A DNA stretch of 64,000 nt, taken from NCBI RefSeq assembly GCF_902686445.1, contig NC_062217.1:168266098-168330097 (forward strand). The letters run 5' to 3'. The position numbers and the translations under genes were made by a program. The notes beneath the pieces were generated by a model. The model saw only the letters and a program-made list of their open reading frames with translations, did no database searches and was not told the origin of the DNA. The stretch is from Sciurus carolinensis (taxonomy: Eukaryota; Chordata; Mammalia; Rodentia; Sciuridae). Shown in pieces: positions 48,292 through 60,591 of the stretch. Each line of letters opens with the position of its first letter. Within the stretch, counting starts at the first letter, position 1.

Positions 48292-48716
48292 TTAAAAATA
48301 TTTTTTAGTTGTAGATGGACACAGTGCCATTATTTATTTTGATGTGGTGCTGAGGGTCAAACCCAGTGCCTTACACGTGCAAGCGCTCCACCACTGAGCT
48401 ACATCCTCAGCCCCTGAAATAGAAGTTTTTTTTTTTTTTTTGGTTCCAAGGACTGAACCCAGGAGCACTTAACCACCAAGTCACATCCCCAGCCCTTTTT
48501 ATGTTTTTTGGGGGCGGGTACTGGGGATTGAACTCAGGGGAACTCAACCACTGAGCCACATCCCCAGCCCATTTTTGTATTTTACTTAAAACCAGGGTCT
48601 CACTGAGTTGGTTAGGGCCTCACTAATTTGCTGAGGCTGGCTTTGAACTTGTGATCCTCCTGCCTCAGCCTGCCAAGCTGCTGGGATTACAGGCATGTGC
48701 CACCATGACTGGCTAG
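48292..48716 (-). mobile_element. Cluster of ID and B1-dID SINEs
   Basis: Three reverse-complement ID bodies lie in a row. The first, at 48,296-48,416, has a tail like that at 2,210-2,375. The second, at 48,430-48,500, is nested before a complete B1-dID at 48,512-48,716. All share the GGGATTGAAC-CAGG and ACTGAGCCACATCCCCAGCC signatures. Confidence 0.8.
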
Positions 48717-49234
48717 AAGATTTTTTAGCAGACTCAATCCACCAAACTCACACTAAACTCAGAACCCTGGGAGCTAGGATAGGTGCTGGCCTAGGATAAG
48801 TATCTCTGCCCAAAAGGGGTGGCAGCGATGGCAGTCTACGCATGGTTCAGGAGAATTTTTCCCACATCACTAACTTCTCACCCTTGTCTGCACCAAGTAC
48901 TGACCCCATTGCATGCAGAAACATACAGGTCACATGTGGCAGCCACACTGAAGATGTACTGCAGAAGGGACTTGTGGGCGTCCCAAGCTGGGATGAGAGG
49001 AGCTTGAAATTTGGCCAAGAGTAGTTCCCTTTCTGTAGTTTCGAGTGGTCAGTGAAAGAAAGGAGTGTGCAGAGCAGGACAAAGTTCACAGCCCCAAGAG
49101 CTCCAGGCCCACTTGTTGGATCCAAATCTACCCACCTCAGTCCTATGATGACATCCTCCAGTAGTAAGACAGTGTTGCCATATTTCTCACCCTGCTAATT
49201 TTGTGATGGACTGACAGATCTGGCTCCATGAGAA
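48717..49234. other. Unassigned intergenic sequence
   Basis: Moderate-GC sequence with overlapping 60-90-codon open frames on both strands. None has a domain, start context or splice signal I can defend. Confidence 0.35.
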
Positions 49235-49764
49235 TGTTACAGGCCAGACTCTAAGGGAAATGACTAAACAGACTCCATTTTACTCTGAGACTCCATGTTA
49301 CATAGGAAATAAGCTTCTCCCATGGAAACACCCTGCCTCTGTGCCCATCATCAGTTACTTGGTGTGACATGTTTAATAATATACAATGGCAACTCCTATG
49401 TAGTAAAGAATTGCTCTCTTTCGATTCCTATTGCTCCTAAACAATGTACCATGTAAACAGTGATTGTGTGGATGTTAGCAACCATTCTTTAGTTTGTACC
49501 TAGGTAAGGGTTATTTTGACCCACTTCCCCCTCTGTGGATGATCTCATGATGTTAATGTGTAATTTTGAATCATAGCAACAGACACTTATGATTAATGTG
49601 ATTTTGGGTATAAGAACCCCTACAACCCTGTGGTCGGGACAGTTCTCCCAATAGCCATTTTTTGGGGCATTGTGTGAGATAGTCAGCCGGCGGGCTTAAT
49701 AAAGACTCTCAAATTTGGACTTCTCAGTGGTGATCAGTCTGTTCTTAAGTTGCGCCCCATAACA
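49235..49764 (+). mobile_element. Solo LTR of an endogenous retrovirus
   Basis: About 530 bp beginning TGTTACAGG and ending CCATAACA, inverted ends of the TG...CA type. It has a TATA-like GGGTATAAGAACCCC at about 49,608 and AATAAAG at about 49,699, spaced as in a retroviral U3-R-U5 unit. It sits inside an old L1. No internal viral genes are present. Class is probably ERV1, by inference only. Confidence 0.7.
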
Positions 49765-50820
49765 ATTTAACAACGCATTAGCAAAGTGAATACAATAATA
49801 TACAAAAAGAATCATACACACAATGAAGTGGAATTTCTTCCAGCCATGAAAAGCTTGTTCAACATTAAAAAAAAAAAAATCAATGAAATTCATCACATCG
49901 ATAGGCTAAAGAAGAAAAAAAATCACATAATCACATTAATAAATGTAGAAAGAACATTTTACAAAATCCCACAGCCATTAATGTCATTTTAAAAACCACT
50001 TGCAACAAACTAGGAACACAGGGGCACTTCTTCAACGTGGTAAATACAAAAAAACCCTACAGCTTACGTCATACTTAAAGGTGGCAGTTCTTCCCGACTT
50101 GACGCATAGTCATTGCAATCCCAATCTATCCCAGCAAGTTGTTTTTTGAACAGTAACAAACTGATTCTAGAGTTTATGTAGAGGCAAAAGCCCTAAAATA
50201 GACAATATGATATTGAAAGAGAAGAATGAATGTGGACAATTGAGATTATCTCACCTCGAGGCTCATCAAGAGCGTGGCATGGGGAAACTAATAGACAAGT
50301 AGACCAGCAAACAGACTCGAGAGAAACAGACCCACAGAAATGTAACTGAACTGCTCTTTGGCAAAGGAGTTAAGGAAATTCAACAGAGAAACTGGTAATA
50401 GAACAACATTGGAATGTTTTAAAACATGAAATGTAGTCCTTACATCCTCCATAAAAATTAACTCAAATGGATCAAAATGTAAAACATAAAACACATAAAA
50501 TTCCTAGAAGATAATATGGAAGAAAATTAAGAAGACTAGGTTTCATGATGATTCTTGAGATTTAGCATCAAAGGAATAATTCGTGAAGACCCAATTAGTA
50601 AACTGGACTTCATTAAAATTATAACTCCTGCTCTGCCAAAGACAGTCAAGAGAATGAAAAGACAAACCGCAGCCGGGGAGAAAATATTTACAAAGACATC
50701 TGATAAAGGACTGTTATCTAAAATACACAAAGAACTCTTAAAACTCAACAATAAGAAAACAAACACCCCCAGAGAAGATTGTCAGAACAGTGCAAAGATC
50801 ACACGCCCCAGCCCCGGATG

Positions 50821-51281
50821 ATGGGGAACTGCCTCAAATCCCCCACCTCGGATGACATCTCCCGGCTTCACGAGTCTCAGTCCGACCGGGCTAGCTTTGG
50901 CGAGGGGATGGAGCTAGATCAGGAGCCACCGCCGTATCAGGAACAAGTTCCAGTTCCAGTTTATCATCCAACACCCAGCCAGACTCGGCTAGCAACTCAG
51001 CTGACTAAGAGGAACAAATTAGGATAGCTCAGAGAATAGGCCTAATACAGCATCTGCCTAAAGGAGTTTATGACCCTGGAAGAGATGGATCAGAAAAAAA
51101 GATCCGAGAGTGTGTGATCTGTATGATGGACTTTGTTTATGGGAATCCAATTCGATTTCTTCCGTGCATGCACATCTGTCACCTGAACTGTATAGATGAC
51201 TGGTTGATGAGATCCGTCACGTGCCCCTCCTGCGTGGAGCCAGTTGATGCAGCACTGCTTTCACCCTATGAGACTAATTGA
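50821..51281 (+). pseudogene. RNF11: RNF11 processed pseudogene, coding part
   Basis: It starts MGNCLKSPTSDDIS with the myristoylation and palmitoylation type N-terminus, then the PPPYQEQVPVPVYH PY motif that binds WW domains. A 1-nt deletion near 51,007 then shifts the frame to a stop. In the shifted frame the RING-H2 finger continues (ECVICMMDFVYG ... CIDDWLMRS ... CPSC) to YETN and TGA. RNF11 is a small E3 ligase adaptor in ubiquitin and NF-kB control. Length is 461 nt against about 465 expected. The coding region has no introns. Other changes include Met to Val in the RING end and loss of one Pro. Confidence 0.9.
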
Positions 51282-52086
51282 GCCAGGGTCAATTAGTCAA
51301 GTGAACCATCATTTTTGGTGGTTTTGATCTTTCATCACTGAGCCCAAAGAACCAGGGATTAGGAATTAAGATCATGCACAAAAGTTTCCTAAAAATTCCT
51401 GGATGGCTGCAGATGTTGAGGAAAATATGTGATATTTTAGAAACTTGTGGGGAGGAGTAGGATGGTATTTTTATGTAAAGCCTTGACCCAGTGTTTAAAA
51501 ATATAATTGTATTTAGATCTTGTTATTGCTCCAGTACATAGGAATTGTGTAAAGTGTTAAAGCAGCTGTATCTGTTTAAATTGTGTGTGTTGAAGATTAG
51601 TTATTTTTCCTAAATGAAATAACTTTCTTCTCTCCACCAAATTCTTTTCTGAAGTTACTGGCATTTGGGTCAAGGTTTTATTAAAAGCTACATTTTATAA
51701 CACTGGCACAAAAAAAGTAGTTTTAAGCTTGTTTGCACAGTTCTTTTTTTCCATTGGAAATGGAATTCATTGCCTTAGGTCTTTTTAAATAGTATTTATC
51801 GTTGGGGCTGGCTCTATGCTTAAAAACCAGTTTATTTATAACCTGTTGTAAGTGCTATATTCTGTTTGCAGTTAGGAAATGCAGAATTTTAAGTGATCTC
51901 CTAGCTTGTGAGCAAACTGAGATGCACTATCCCTTTTCTATAAAAATTGAGTTAAATGTGTCAATAAATCAACTCAGCAGAGTGGGTTTAATATTACCCT
52001 TTCCTATGGACTTTATCTAATTCTTTTGGTTGTTATTGTGATAAATGAAAGTCAAGGTAAATTTGAAATATTAAGATTTCTGATTT
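51282..52086 (+). other. RNF11 retrocopy 3' UTR, proximal part
   Basis: AT-rich non-coding sequence that continues the transcript copy. It ends at the L1 target duplication AAGATTTCTGATTT. The remainder is at 58,434-59,366. Confidence 0.7.
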
Positions 52087-52485
52087 TTTTATTGTAAACA
52101 AATGGGATACATGTTGTTTCTCTGTACATGGCGTAAAGGCGTACCACTTGTGTAATCATAAATTTACATAGGGTAATGTTGTTTGATTCATTCTGTTGTT
52201 TTTTTCCCTTCCCCCCATCCCTCTCACCCCTCTTTTCCCTCTATACAGTCCTTCCTTCCTCCATTCTTGCCCCCCTCCCTAACCCTAACTCTAACCCTAA
52301 CACTAACTCCTCCCACCCCCCATTATGTGTCATCATCCACTTATTAGCGATATCATTCATCCTTTGGTTTTTTGAGATTGGCTTATCTCACTTAGCATGA
52401 TATTCTCCAATTTCATCCATTTGCCTGCAAATGCCATAATTTTATCATTCTTTTTGGCTGAGTAATATTCCATTATATATATATA

Positions 52486-55400
52486 CTACAGTTTCTTTAT
52501 CCATTCATCAATTGAAGGACATCTAGGTTGGTTCCACAATCTGGCTATTGTGAACTGAGCAGCTATGAACATTGATGTGGCTGTATCTCTGTAATATGCT
52601 GATTTCAAGTCCTTTGGGTATAGGCCAAGGAGTGGGATAGCTGGGTCAAATGGTGGTTCCATTCCAAGTTTTCTAAGGAGTCTCCACACTGCTTTCCAGA
52701 GTGGCTGCACTAATTTACAGCCCCACCAGCAATATATGCGTGTACCTTTTTCCACACATCCTCGCCAACACCTGTTGTTGCTTGTATTCTTGATAACCGC
52801 CATTTTAATTGGGGTGAGGTGGAATCTTAGGGTGGTTTTGATTTGCATTTCTCTTATTACTAGAGATGTTGAACATTTTTCCATATGTTTGTGGATTGCT
52901 TGTAGATCTTCTTCTGTGAAGTGTCTATTCATTTCCTTAGCCCATTTGTCAATTGGGTTATTTGCATTCTTGGTGTTGAGTTTTTTGAGTTCTTTATAGA
53001 TTCTGGAGATCAGTGCTCTATCTGAAGTATGAGTGACAAAGATTTTCTCCCACTCTGTAGGCTCTTTCTTCGCATTGCTGATAGTTTCCTTTGCTGAGAG
53101 AAAGCTTTTTAGTTTGAATCTATCCCAGTTATTGATTCTTGCTTTTATTTCTTGTGCCATGGGAGTCCTGTTGAGGAAGTCTGGTCCTAAGCCGACATGT
53201 TGAAGATATGGACCTACTTTTTCTTCTATAATCTGCAGGGTCTCTGGTCTGATTCCGAGGTCCTTGATCCATTTTGAGTTTAGTTTCATGCATGGTGAGA
53301 GATATGGGTTTAGTTTCTTTCTGTTGCATATGGATTTCCAATTCTCCCAGCACCATTTGTTGAAGAGGCTATCTTTTCTCCATTGCATATTTTTGGCCCC
53401 TTTGTCTAGTATGAGAAAATTGTATTTATTTGGGTTCGTGTCTGTGTCCTCTATTCTGTACCATTGATCTACCTTTCTATTTTGGTACCAATACCATGCC
53501 GTTTTTGTTACTATTGCTTTGTAGTAGAGTTGAAGATCTGGTATTGCGATACCCCCTGCTTCACTCTTCCTAGGATTGCTTTAGCTATTCTGGGTTTCTT
53601 ATTCTTCCAGATGAATTTCATAATTTCTTGCTCTATTTCTGTAAGGTACGTCATTGGGATTTTAATTGGAATTGCATTGAATCTGTATAGCACTTTTGGT
53701 AGTATGGCCATTTTGACAATATTAATTCTGCCTACCCAAGAACATGGGAGATCTTTCCATCTTCTAAGGTTTTCTTGAATTTCTTTCTTTAGTGTTCTGT
53801 AGTTCTCATTGTAGAGGTCTTTCACCTCTTTTGTGAGATTGATTCCCAAGTATTTTATTTTTTTCAATGCTATTGTGAATGGGGTAGTTTTCCTAATTTC
53901 TCTTTCTGAAGATTCATCACTTATGTATAAAAATGCATTAGATTTATGTGCATTGATCTTATATCCCGCTACTTTACTGAATTCACTTATGAGTTCTAAA
54001 AGTTTTCTGGTGGAATTTCCTGGTTCCTCTAAGTATATAATCATATCATCTGCAAATAGGGATAGTTTGAGTTATTCTTTTCCTATACGTATCCCTTTAA
54101 TTTCTTTGGTCTGTCTAATTGCTCTGGCTAGAGTTTCAAGGACGATATTGAATAGAAGTGGTGAAAGAGGGCATCCCTGCCTTGTTCCAGTTTTTAGGGG
54201 GAATGCTTTCAGTTTTTCACCATTTAGAATGATATTAGCCATGGGCTTAGCATAGATGGCCTTTACAATGTTAAGGAATGTTCCCACTATCCCTATTTTT
54301 TCTAGTGTTTTGAGCATGAAGGGGTGCTGTATTTTATCAAATGCTTTTTCTGCATCTATTGAAATAATCATGTGATTCTGGACTTTAAGTCTATTGATAT
54401 GGTGAATGACATTTATTGATTTCCTGATGTTGAACCAACCTTGCATCCCTGGGATGAAACCCACTTGATCATGGTGCACTATCTTTTTAATATGTTTTTG
54501 TATGTGATTTGCTAAAATTTTGTTGAGAATTTTTGCGTCGATGTTCATTAAGGATATTGGTCTGAAATTTTCTTTCTTCGATGTGTCTCTGTCTGGTTTA
54601 GGTATCAGGGTAATATTGGCTTCATAGAATGAGTTTGGGAGTGTTCCCTCCTCTTCTATTTTATGGAATACTTTGAGAAGTATTGGAATGAGCTCTTCTT
54701 TAAAGGTTTTGTAGAACTCGGCTGAGAACCCATCTGGTCCTGGACTTTTCTTTGTTGGTAGGCTTTTGATGACTTCTTCTATTTCATTACTTGAAATTGA
54801 TCTATTTAAATTGTGTATGTCCTCCTCGTTCAGTTTAGGCAATTCATATGTCTCTAGAAACCTGTTGATGTCTTCGAAATTTTCTATTTTGTTGGCGTAT
54901 AAATTTTCAAAATAGCTCCTAATTAAGTTTTGTATTTCAATTGTGTCTGTTGTGATATTTCCTTGTTCATTCCGAATTTTAGTGATTTGGGTTTTCTCTC
55001 ATCTTCTCTTTGTTAATGTGGCTAAAGGTTTATCAATTTTGTTTATTTTTTCGAAGAACCAACTATTTATTTTGTCGATTTTTTGTATTGTTTCTTTTGT
55101 TTCAATTTCGTTGATTTCAGCTCTGAGGTTAACTATTTCCTGTCTTCTACTACTTTTGGTGTTGGTCTGTTCTTTTTCTAGGGCTTTGAGCTGTAGTTTT
55201 AGGTCGTTTATTTGTTGAGTTTTACTTCCTTTATTGAATGCGCTCCATGAAATAAATTTTCCTCTAAGTACTGCTTTCATAGAGATTTTGGTATGATGTT
55301 TCTTTGTTTTCATTTACCTCTAAGAAATTTTAAATTTCCTTCCTAATATCTTCATCATATAATAGCATATTCTTTAATCTCCAGGTGCTGGAGTAGTTTC

Positions 55401-56031
55401 TGTTTTTTACTCTTTCATTTATTTCTAACTTCAATGCATTATGATCTGATAGAATACAAGGTAGTGTCTCTATCTTCTTGTATTTGCTAACATTGGCTTT
55501 GTGGCATAATATATGGTCTATTTTAGAGAAGGATTCATGTGCTGCTGAGAAGAAAGTGTATTCGCTCTTGGTTGGATGGTATGTTCTATAAATGTCTGTT
55601 AAGTCTAAATTATTGATTGTGTTATTGAGATCTATGATTTCTTTGTTCAATTTTTGTTTGGAAGATCTGTCCAGTGGTGAGAGAGGCATGTTAAAATCGC
55701 CTAGTATTATTGTGTTGTGGTCTTTTTGGTTTCTGAAATTGAGAAGGATTTGTTTGACTAACTTTGTCTTGAAGTCCACATTATCTGAAATGACAATGGA
55801 TACTCCAGCTTTTTTGCTGACTCCATGTGCATGGTATGTTTTTCCCCATCCTTTCACCTTTAGTCTATGGGTATCTTTTTCTATGAGGTAAGTCTCTTGC
55901 AGGCAACATATTGTTGGATCTTTCTTTTTAATCCAATCTGCCAGTCTATGTCTTTTGATTGATGAATTCAGGCCATTAACATTCAGGGTTATTATTGAGG
56001 TATGATTTATATTCCTGGTCATTTGATTCAT
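52486..56031 (-). pseudogene. L1-C ORF2 (endonuclease and reverse transcriptase), broken
   Basis: It begins with ITLNVNGLNSSIKRHRL and CCLQETYLIEKDTHR (endonuclease; catalytic Glu in QET, Asn and Asp in GDFN, SDH near the end). It runs through the reverse transcriptase ([18 protein letters not shown], then FADD) to the C-terminal Cys-rich domain. Stops occur at about 55,330 and 54,072 and frameshifts between blocks. One endonuclease segment is missing, so the product would be inactive. Confidence 0.85.
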
Positions 56032-56095
56032 TTATTTTATTTTATTTATTTATTTTTTTGACATGACTTGGTTCCTCCTTTATTTGACAATTCCT

Positions 56096-57134
56096 TTAGG
56101 ATAATTCCTCCCTTTGCTGATTTGCTTCTTTGTTTTTCATCTCTTCCTCATGGAATATTTTGCTGAGAATGTTCTGTAATGCTGGCTTTCTTTTTGTAAA
56201 TTCTTTTAGCTTTTGTTTATCATAAAAGGATTTTATTTCATCGTCAAATTTGAAGGTAAGTTTTGCTGGGTATAAGATTCTTGGTTGGCATCCATTTTCT
56301 TTCAGAGCTTGAAAAATGTTGTTCCAGGCCCTTCTAACTTTTAGGGTCTGGATTGAAAAATCTGCTGATATCTGTATTGGTTTCCCCCTGAATGTAATTT
56401 GGTTCTTTTCTCTCACAGCCTTTAAAATTCTGTCTTTATTTTGTATGTTAGGTATTTTCATTATAATGTGCCTTGGTGTGGGTCTGTTGTAATTTTGTGT
56501 ATTTGGAGTCCTATAAGCCTCTTGAACTTGATTTTCCATTTCATTCTTCAGATTTGGGAAATTTTCTGATATTTCATTGAATAGATTGTTCATTCCTTTG
56601 GTTTGTTTCTCTAAGCCTTCCTCAATCCCAATAATTCTTAAATTTGGCCTTTTCATGATATCCCATAGTTCTTGGAGATTCTGTTCATGATTTCTTACCA
56701 TCTTCTCTGTTCAACTTTGTTTTCAAGGTTAAATATTTTGTCTTCAATATCTGAGGTTCTGTCTTCCAGGTGTTCTATCCTATTGGTTATGCTTTCTATG
56801 GAGTTCTTAATTTGGTTTATTGTTTCCTTCATTTCAAGGATTTCTGTTTGGTTTTTTTCAATATCTCTAACTCTTTATTGAAATGATCTTTTGCTTCCTG
56901 TATTTGCTCTTTTAACTGTTGATTGGTGCGATCATTCAATGCCTGCATTTGCTCTTTCATCTCATCATTCAATGCCTGCATTTGCTCTTTCATCTCATCT
57001 TTTGCTTCCCTGATCATTTTAATTATGTACATTCTGAACTCCCTTTCTGTCATTTCTTCTGCCATGCTGTCATTGGATTTTATTGATGTAACATCTAGAT
57101 TTGTTTGGGGCATTTTCTTCCCTTGTTTTCTCAC
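56096..57134 (-). pseudogene. L1-C ORF1 (RNA-binding protein), broken
   Basis: The N-terminal part (57,134-56,829) reads MRKQGKKMPQTNLD and then a coiled coil with an EMKEQMQALND unit repeated twice. After frameshifts, the RRM-like and C-terminal parts follow (56,701-56,096: ELWDIMKRPNLRIIG, then RAWNNIFQALKENG, QPRILYPAKLTF). ORF1 protein coats L1 RNA in the cytoplasm. The intact family protein is about 340 residues. Confidence 0.85.
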
Positions 57135-58447
57135 ATTGTTCAGGTATCAGTGGACCGCTGAGATATTGCAGATTTCCTCTATTGACTTATAATGTCCCTG
57201 AAGATTTATAGTATATCCCCTCTTATCCTTCAGTAGCCTGAAGTCTTGTAGGAAGTTGATAATGCGGTGCTCCACAAGGAAGCTGCCTCTCTAGGGGTGG
57301 TGGCCTTCAGGTGGGGTATACTCCCTGCTAGTGGGCAGAGGTGCCTCCACTTGTTGACCAATAGTCATCCGAAGGGGAACTAGGCTGTGGGCTGAGGCAA
57401 GGCCTGTTTGGGCCTGTGTCTCTGGTTTTACCATCCTGGTGGGAAAATCTCACCCGGCAGGGAAGACTCACCGGTGGGGAGGTCTCGCTGGTCAGTTCCC
57501 CTCCTAGAGGTTCCCCTCAATCTACAACTACTGCCTGGGCTGGGCTGCCTTCCTCTGCAATGTTCCCAGGGGCCCGGACCTACCTCCTGGGCCTGGGAGC
57601 CTCACCCTTCGCAGATGAGTCTCCTTAGGCTGCCCCTCCTCAGAGAATCTGCCCGCAGTGGGGAACCTTCGCTCCGCCCCTAAGCGTGTCTCTGTGCGGC
57701 TCTTCCACCAAGAAGCCGCCTAGGTCCTGGGACCCTGCTCTGCACCTAATCGCCTGGCTCTGCGGCCCCTCCTCTGAGCAGCCACCTGGAGCCCCATACA
57801 GTCGCTCCGAGTCCCAGTGACCCGCCGCATGCCTCTTCCTCCGGATAGCCGCCCAGTGTTCCGGTGCGGTCACTAGGGGTCCAAGCAATTCACTGAGCAC
57901 CTCCTCCTCCTGCCAACCCCCTGTAGCCCTGGGCAGTCACTCCAAGTCCAAGTGACCGCCCCGTACCTCTTCCTCCTCCGGGTAGCCCCCTGAGTGTTCA
58001 GGAGCGGTTGCTCTGAGTCCAAGCGACCCGCCGCATGCCTCCTCCTCCTCTTCCTCCGGGCAGCCCCCCCCCATCAGGAGCGCTCGCTCTGAGTCCAAAC
58101 ACCTCACCGCGCAGCTCCTCCTCTGGGCAGCCCCCGAGCCCTGGTGGTTGCTCCGAGTCCAAGCGCTGTGCTGAGTGGCCACCTCTACGATGCTCCCAGT
58201 TGTCCGAGTTCACTGCTCCAGCGGGGGGAGAGGCATCTCGCCAGGCAACTCTACTTCACAAAGTTTCCTGCGTTCTGGGTCTACTGCCCCATCCGGGACG
58301 CCTCCACAACGAGAGAGACTCTCCTGGTGGCTTTGAGTTGGTCCCAGGTCTCTCAATATCTCCTCTTTTGAATCCTGAGTCCTGGAGCAACATGAAATGC
58401 AGCCGCCCTCTAGTCCGCCATCTTGAAACCTCCAAGATTTCTGATTT

Positions 58448-59366
58448 ATTGAGCTTGAATTATGCCACCATGCTATGTAAAAGTGAAGGTGGCACCCTGG
58501 TGAAACTTAATGAGAAGTAGTTTCTCAGTTGTAATAATTTTTATTTCTCTTTCTTGTGATCTCCTTCCCTGTTGTCTTGAACCATAGCAAAAGGATACTG
58601 CATCTCTCATTACTGTAGTGATGAGGTAATTGAAGTTATATAAATACATCTCAGTCTCTGTTTCTTGGAAAGGTATCTGTTAAGTCCTGCTAGGTGATTG
58701 ACAAGACTAAGTAGGGAGAATAAAGGTAAATGTGCTTCATGTTTTGCACACAAATGCAGAATTTGTATAACCACATGACTTCATAGTTGTGATTTCAAAA
58801 AAGGAATTTCTCCTTTAATTTTTCTTGCAGTTAATGTAAGAATACTCTAAATCTCTAAGCTTCTGAAGTGTTAGAGGTAGAGATGGTCTAGTAAAGATGT
58901 AATAGTAATGTTTATCCATTTAGCATGTGTTTATTTTTCCTTATGTACTCAAGGTGATTTATCTGTTCAGCTCAGTGATATTACAGCTAAAATACATTCA
59001 TTAGCAAAAGGAGAAGCAGTCTCCACCTAACAAAGGAATCAGAAATGTTTCTTGTTTTTATTGAGTTGAATGTTTGACTCTTAACACTTTTCTACATATA
59101 AAACATAAGTTCCTTAAAGATTCTTCATAATTGTATTATAGAAGAATTTAGTATGTCATAAGTACTTAATTTGACATTCAACTGTAGTAGTCGTATGTTG
59201 TTTAATTTCCTTATGAGCACCATGATGGAAGCACTCAAATGAATTTGAGAAAAATTGAAAGAAATTAGATTATTGGGTTTTGTTAAAATGTTAATGTGTC
59301 TTGCTAAAATTTCTGTTAATTTATATCCATCCAATTGTATAAAGCAAATTTAGAGGAAAAAAAAAA
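58448..59366 (+). other. RNF11 retrocopy 3' UTR, distal part
   Basis: Resumes after the L1 with GAGCTTGAATTATGCCACC and ends in the A tract at about 59,357-59,368. No coding content. Confidence 0.7.
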
Positions 59367-60384
59367 AAGAAAACAAACACCCCAATTTTAAAATGGGCAG
59401 GAAGATCTGAACAGACTCTTCAACTAGGAAAATACACAGAAGGCAAATGAGTATAGGAGAAGGTGCCCACCATCCTATGTCATCAAGGAAATGAAAATTA
59501 ATAGGGTAATGAGATATCACTACATGCTTCCTCGAATGGCAAAAATATAAAGCACTGACAACACTGAATGCTGGTGAGCATGTAGAACACAGGAAGTTCC
59601 ACTCATGGCTGGTGGAAATGCAAAGCAGCACAGCCACTTTGGAAGACAGTTTGCAAAACTAAACATACTCTTACCAGATAGCCCAGCAATCATGCTTCTG
59701 GCATTTACCCAAATGAATTGAAAATCTGTGTTTACACAAAAACCTGCACATGGGTGTTTATAGTAGGATTATTCATAACTGCTAAAACTTGGAAGCAACG
59801 GAGATGTCCATCAGCAGGTAAATGGAAAAATAAACTGTGAGACATTGGGATACTGTTTAGTGCCAAAGAGAAACGAGTTGTCAAGTCACAGAAAGACATG
59901 GGGAACCTTTAAATGCATATTACTAAGGTAAATAAAAATCTAAAGAGATTTTATGATTCTAAACTAAGTGGTGCCAGGTGTTCAAGGAGAGGGAGGAATG
60001 AATAGAGCGCAGAGGATTTGGGGGGCTGTAAAACTGTTCCACAGGACACTATAATGGTAACTGCATGTCATTGTATAGTCTCAAAACCTACAGAATGTAC
60101 AACTCCAAGTGTGACCCCTACTGTAAACTATGGAATTTTGGATGACAATGCTGTATCAGTGTAGGTTCATCACTTGGAGGAAATGAATTACTCTAGTGAG
60201 TGCTGTGGCTAGTGGGGGAGCCTGTGGGGGGTGGAAAGGGGTACATGAGAACTCTGTAAAAAGTCTAATTATCTTAAAAGATAACCAAAAGTAACTATGC
60301 GCGTGGAGAATGAAGGATAAAAGTGAAAGGTAAATTAAGAGAGGGACCTTGTATTGGACCAATAATGATAAAATGCCGCGAAAT

Positions 60385-60549
60385 GCCAGGCGCGGTGGTG
60401 GCATATGCCTGTAACCCCAGCGACTGGGGAGGCAGAGGCAGGATTCCAAGTTCCAGGTCAACCTCAGCAACTTAGCAAGACCCTGTCTCAAATTAAAAAA
60501 TAGAAATCGGAGATGTATCTGTGATAAAGCATCCCTGGGTTCACTAGTA

Positions 60550-60588
<39 letters not shown>
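60385..60588 (+). mobile_element. B1-dID SINE with about 38-base A tail
   Basis: GCCAGGCGCGGTGGTGGCAT ... CATCCCTGGGTTCACTAGTAC followed by a pure A run at about 60,551-60,588. Confidence 0.85.

Positions 60589-60591
<3 letters not shown>

Larger units (their letters stand above)
52087..58433 (-). mobile_element. Full-length L1 (L1-C), 6.35 kb
   Basis: Flanked by a perfect 14-bp duplication, AAGATTTCTGATTT, at 52,073-52,086 and 58,434-58,447. From right to left: 5' end (AAGATGGCGGACTAGAGGGC), a GC-rich 5' UTR with tandem monomers, ORF1 from 57,134, ORF2 from about 56,031, 3' UTR with TTAGGG-like repeats at 52,277-52,308, and the 3' end. ORF1 has at least two frameshifts (about 56,830 and 56,705). 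In ORF2 the endonuclease has lost a segment after NVDFKTKLVK, and a TAA lies just before the [10 protein letters not shown] reverse transcriptase motif at about 54,060. It is the youngest-looking full element here but is not autonomous. Confidence 0.95.
50770..59366 (+). mobile_element. RNF11 retrocopy unit with target-site duplication
   Basis: The unit comprises a short 5' UTR, the RNF11 coding region, 3' UTR to 52,086, the interrupting L1, then 3' UTR from 58,434 to a poly-A tract at about 59,357. It is flanked by AAGAAAACAAACACCCC at 50,753-50,769 and 59,367-59,383, a perfect 17-bp duplication. Without the L1 the retrocopy is about 2.2 kb. Confidence 0.9.
49765..60290 (+). mobile_element. 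Old L1 fragment interrupted by the RNF11 retrocopy
   Basis: The left part at 49,765-50,769 contains ORF2 landmarks (HHIDRLKKK near 49,890, and a KIFTKTSDKGLLSKIHKELL segment near 50,690-50,750). The right part at 59,384-60,290 continues the same ORF2 (KMGRKI-like, then the Cys/Trp region and 3' end). The two fit end to end once the RNF11 unit is removed. The element is decayed and has no usable ORF. Confidence 0.75.

Noticed and set aside
52486..54842. L1 ORF2 blocks of 300, 177 and 256 codons as a functional reverse transcriptase
   Set aside because: They are separated by stops and frameshifts. The block order is that of a single dead ORF2.
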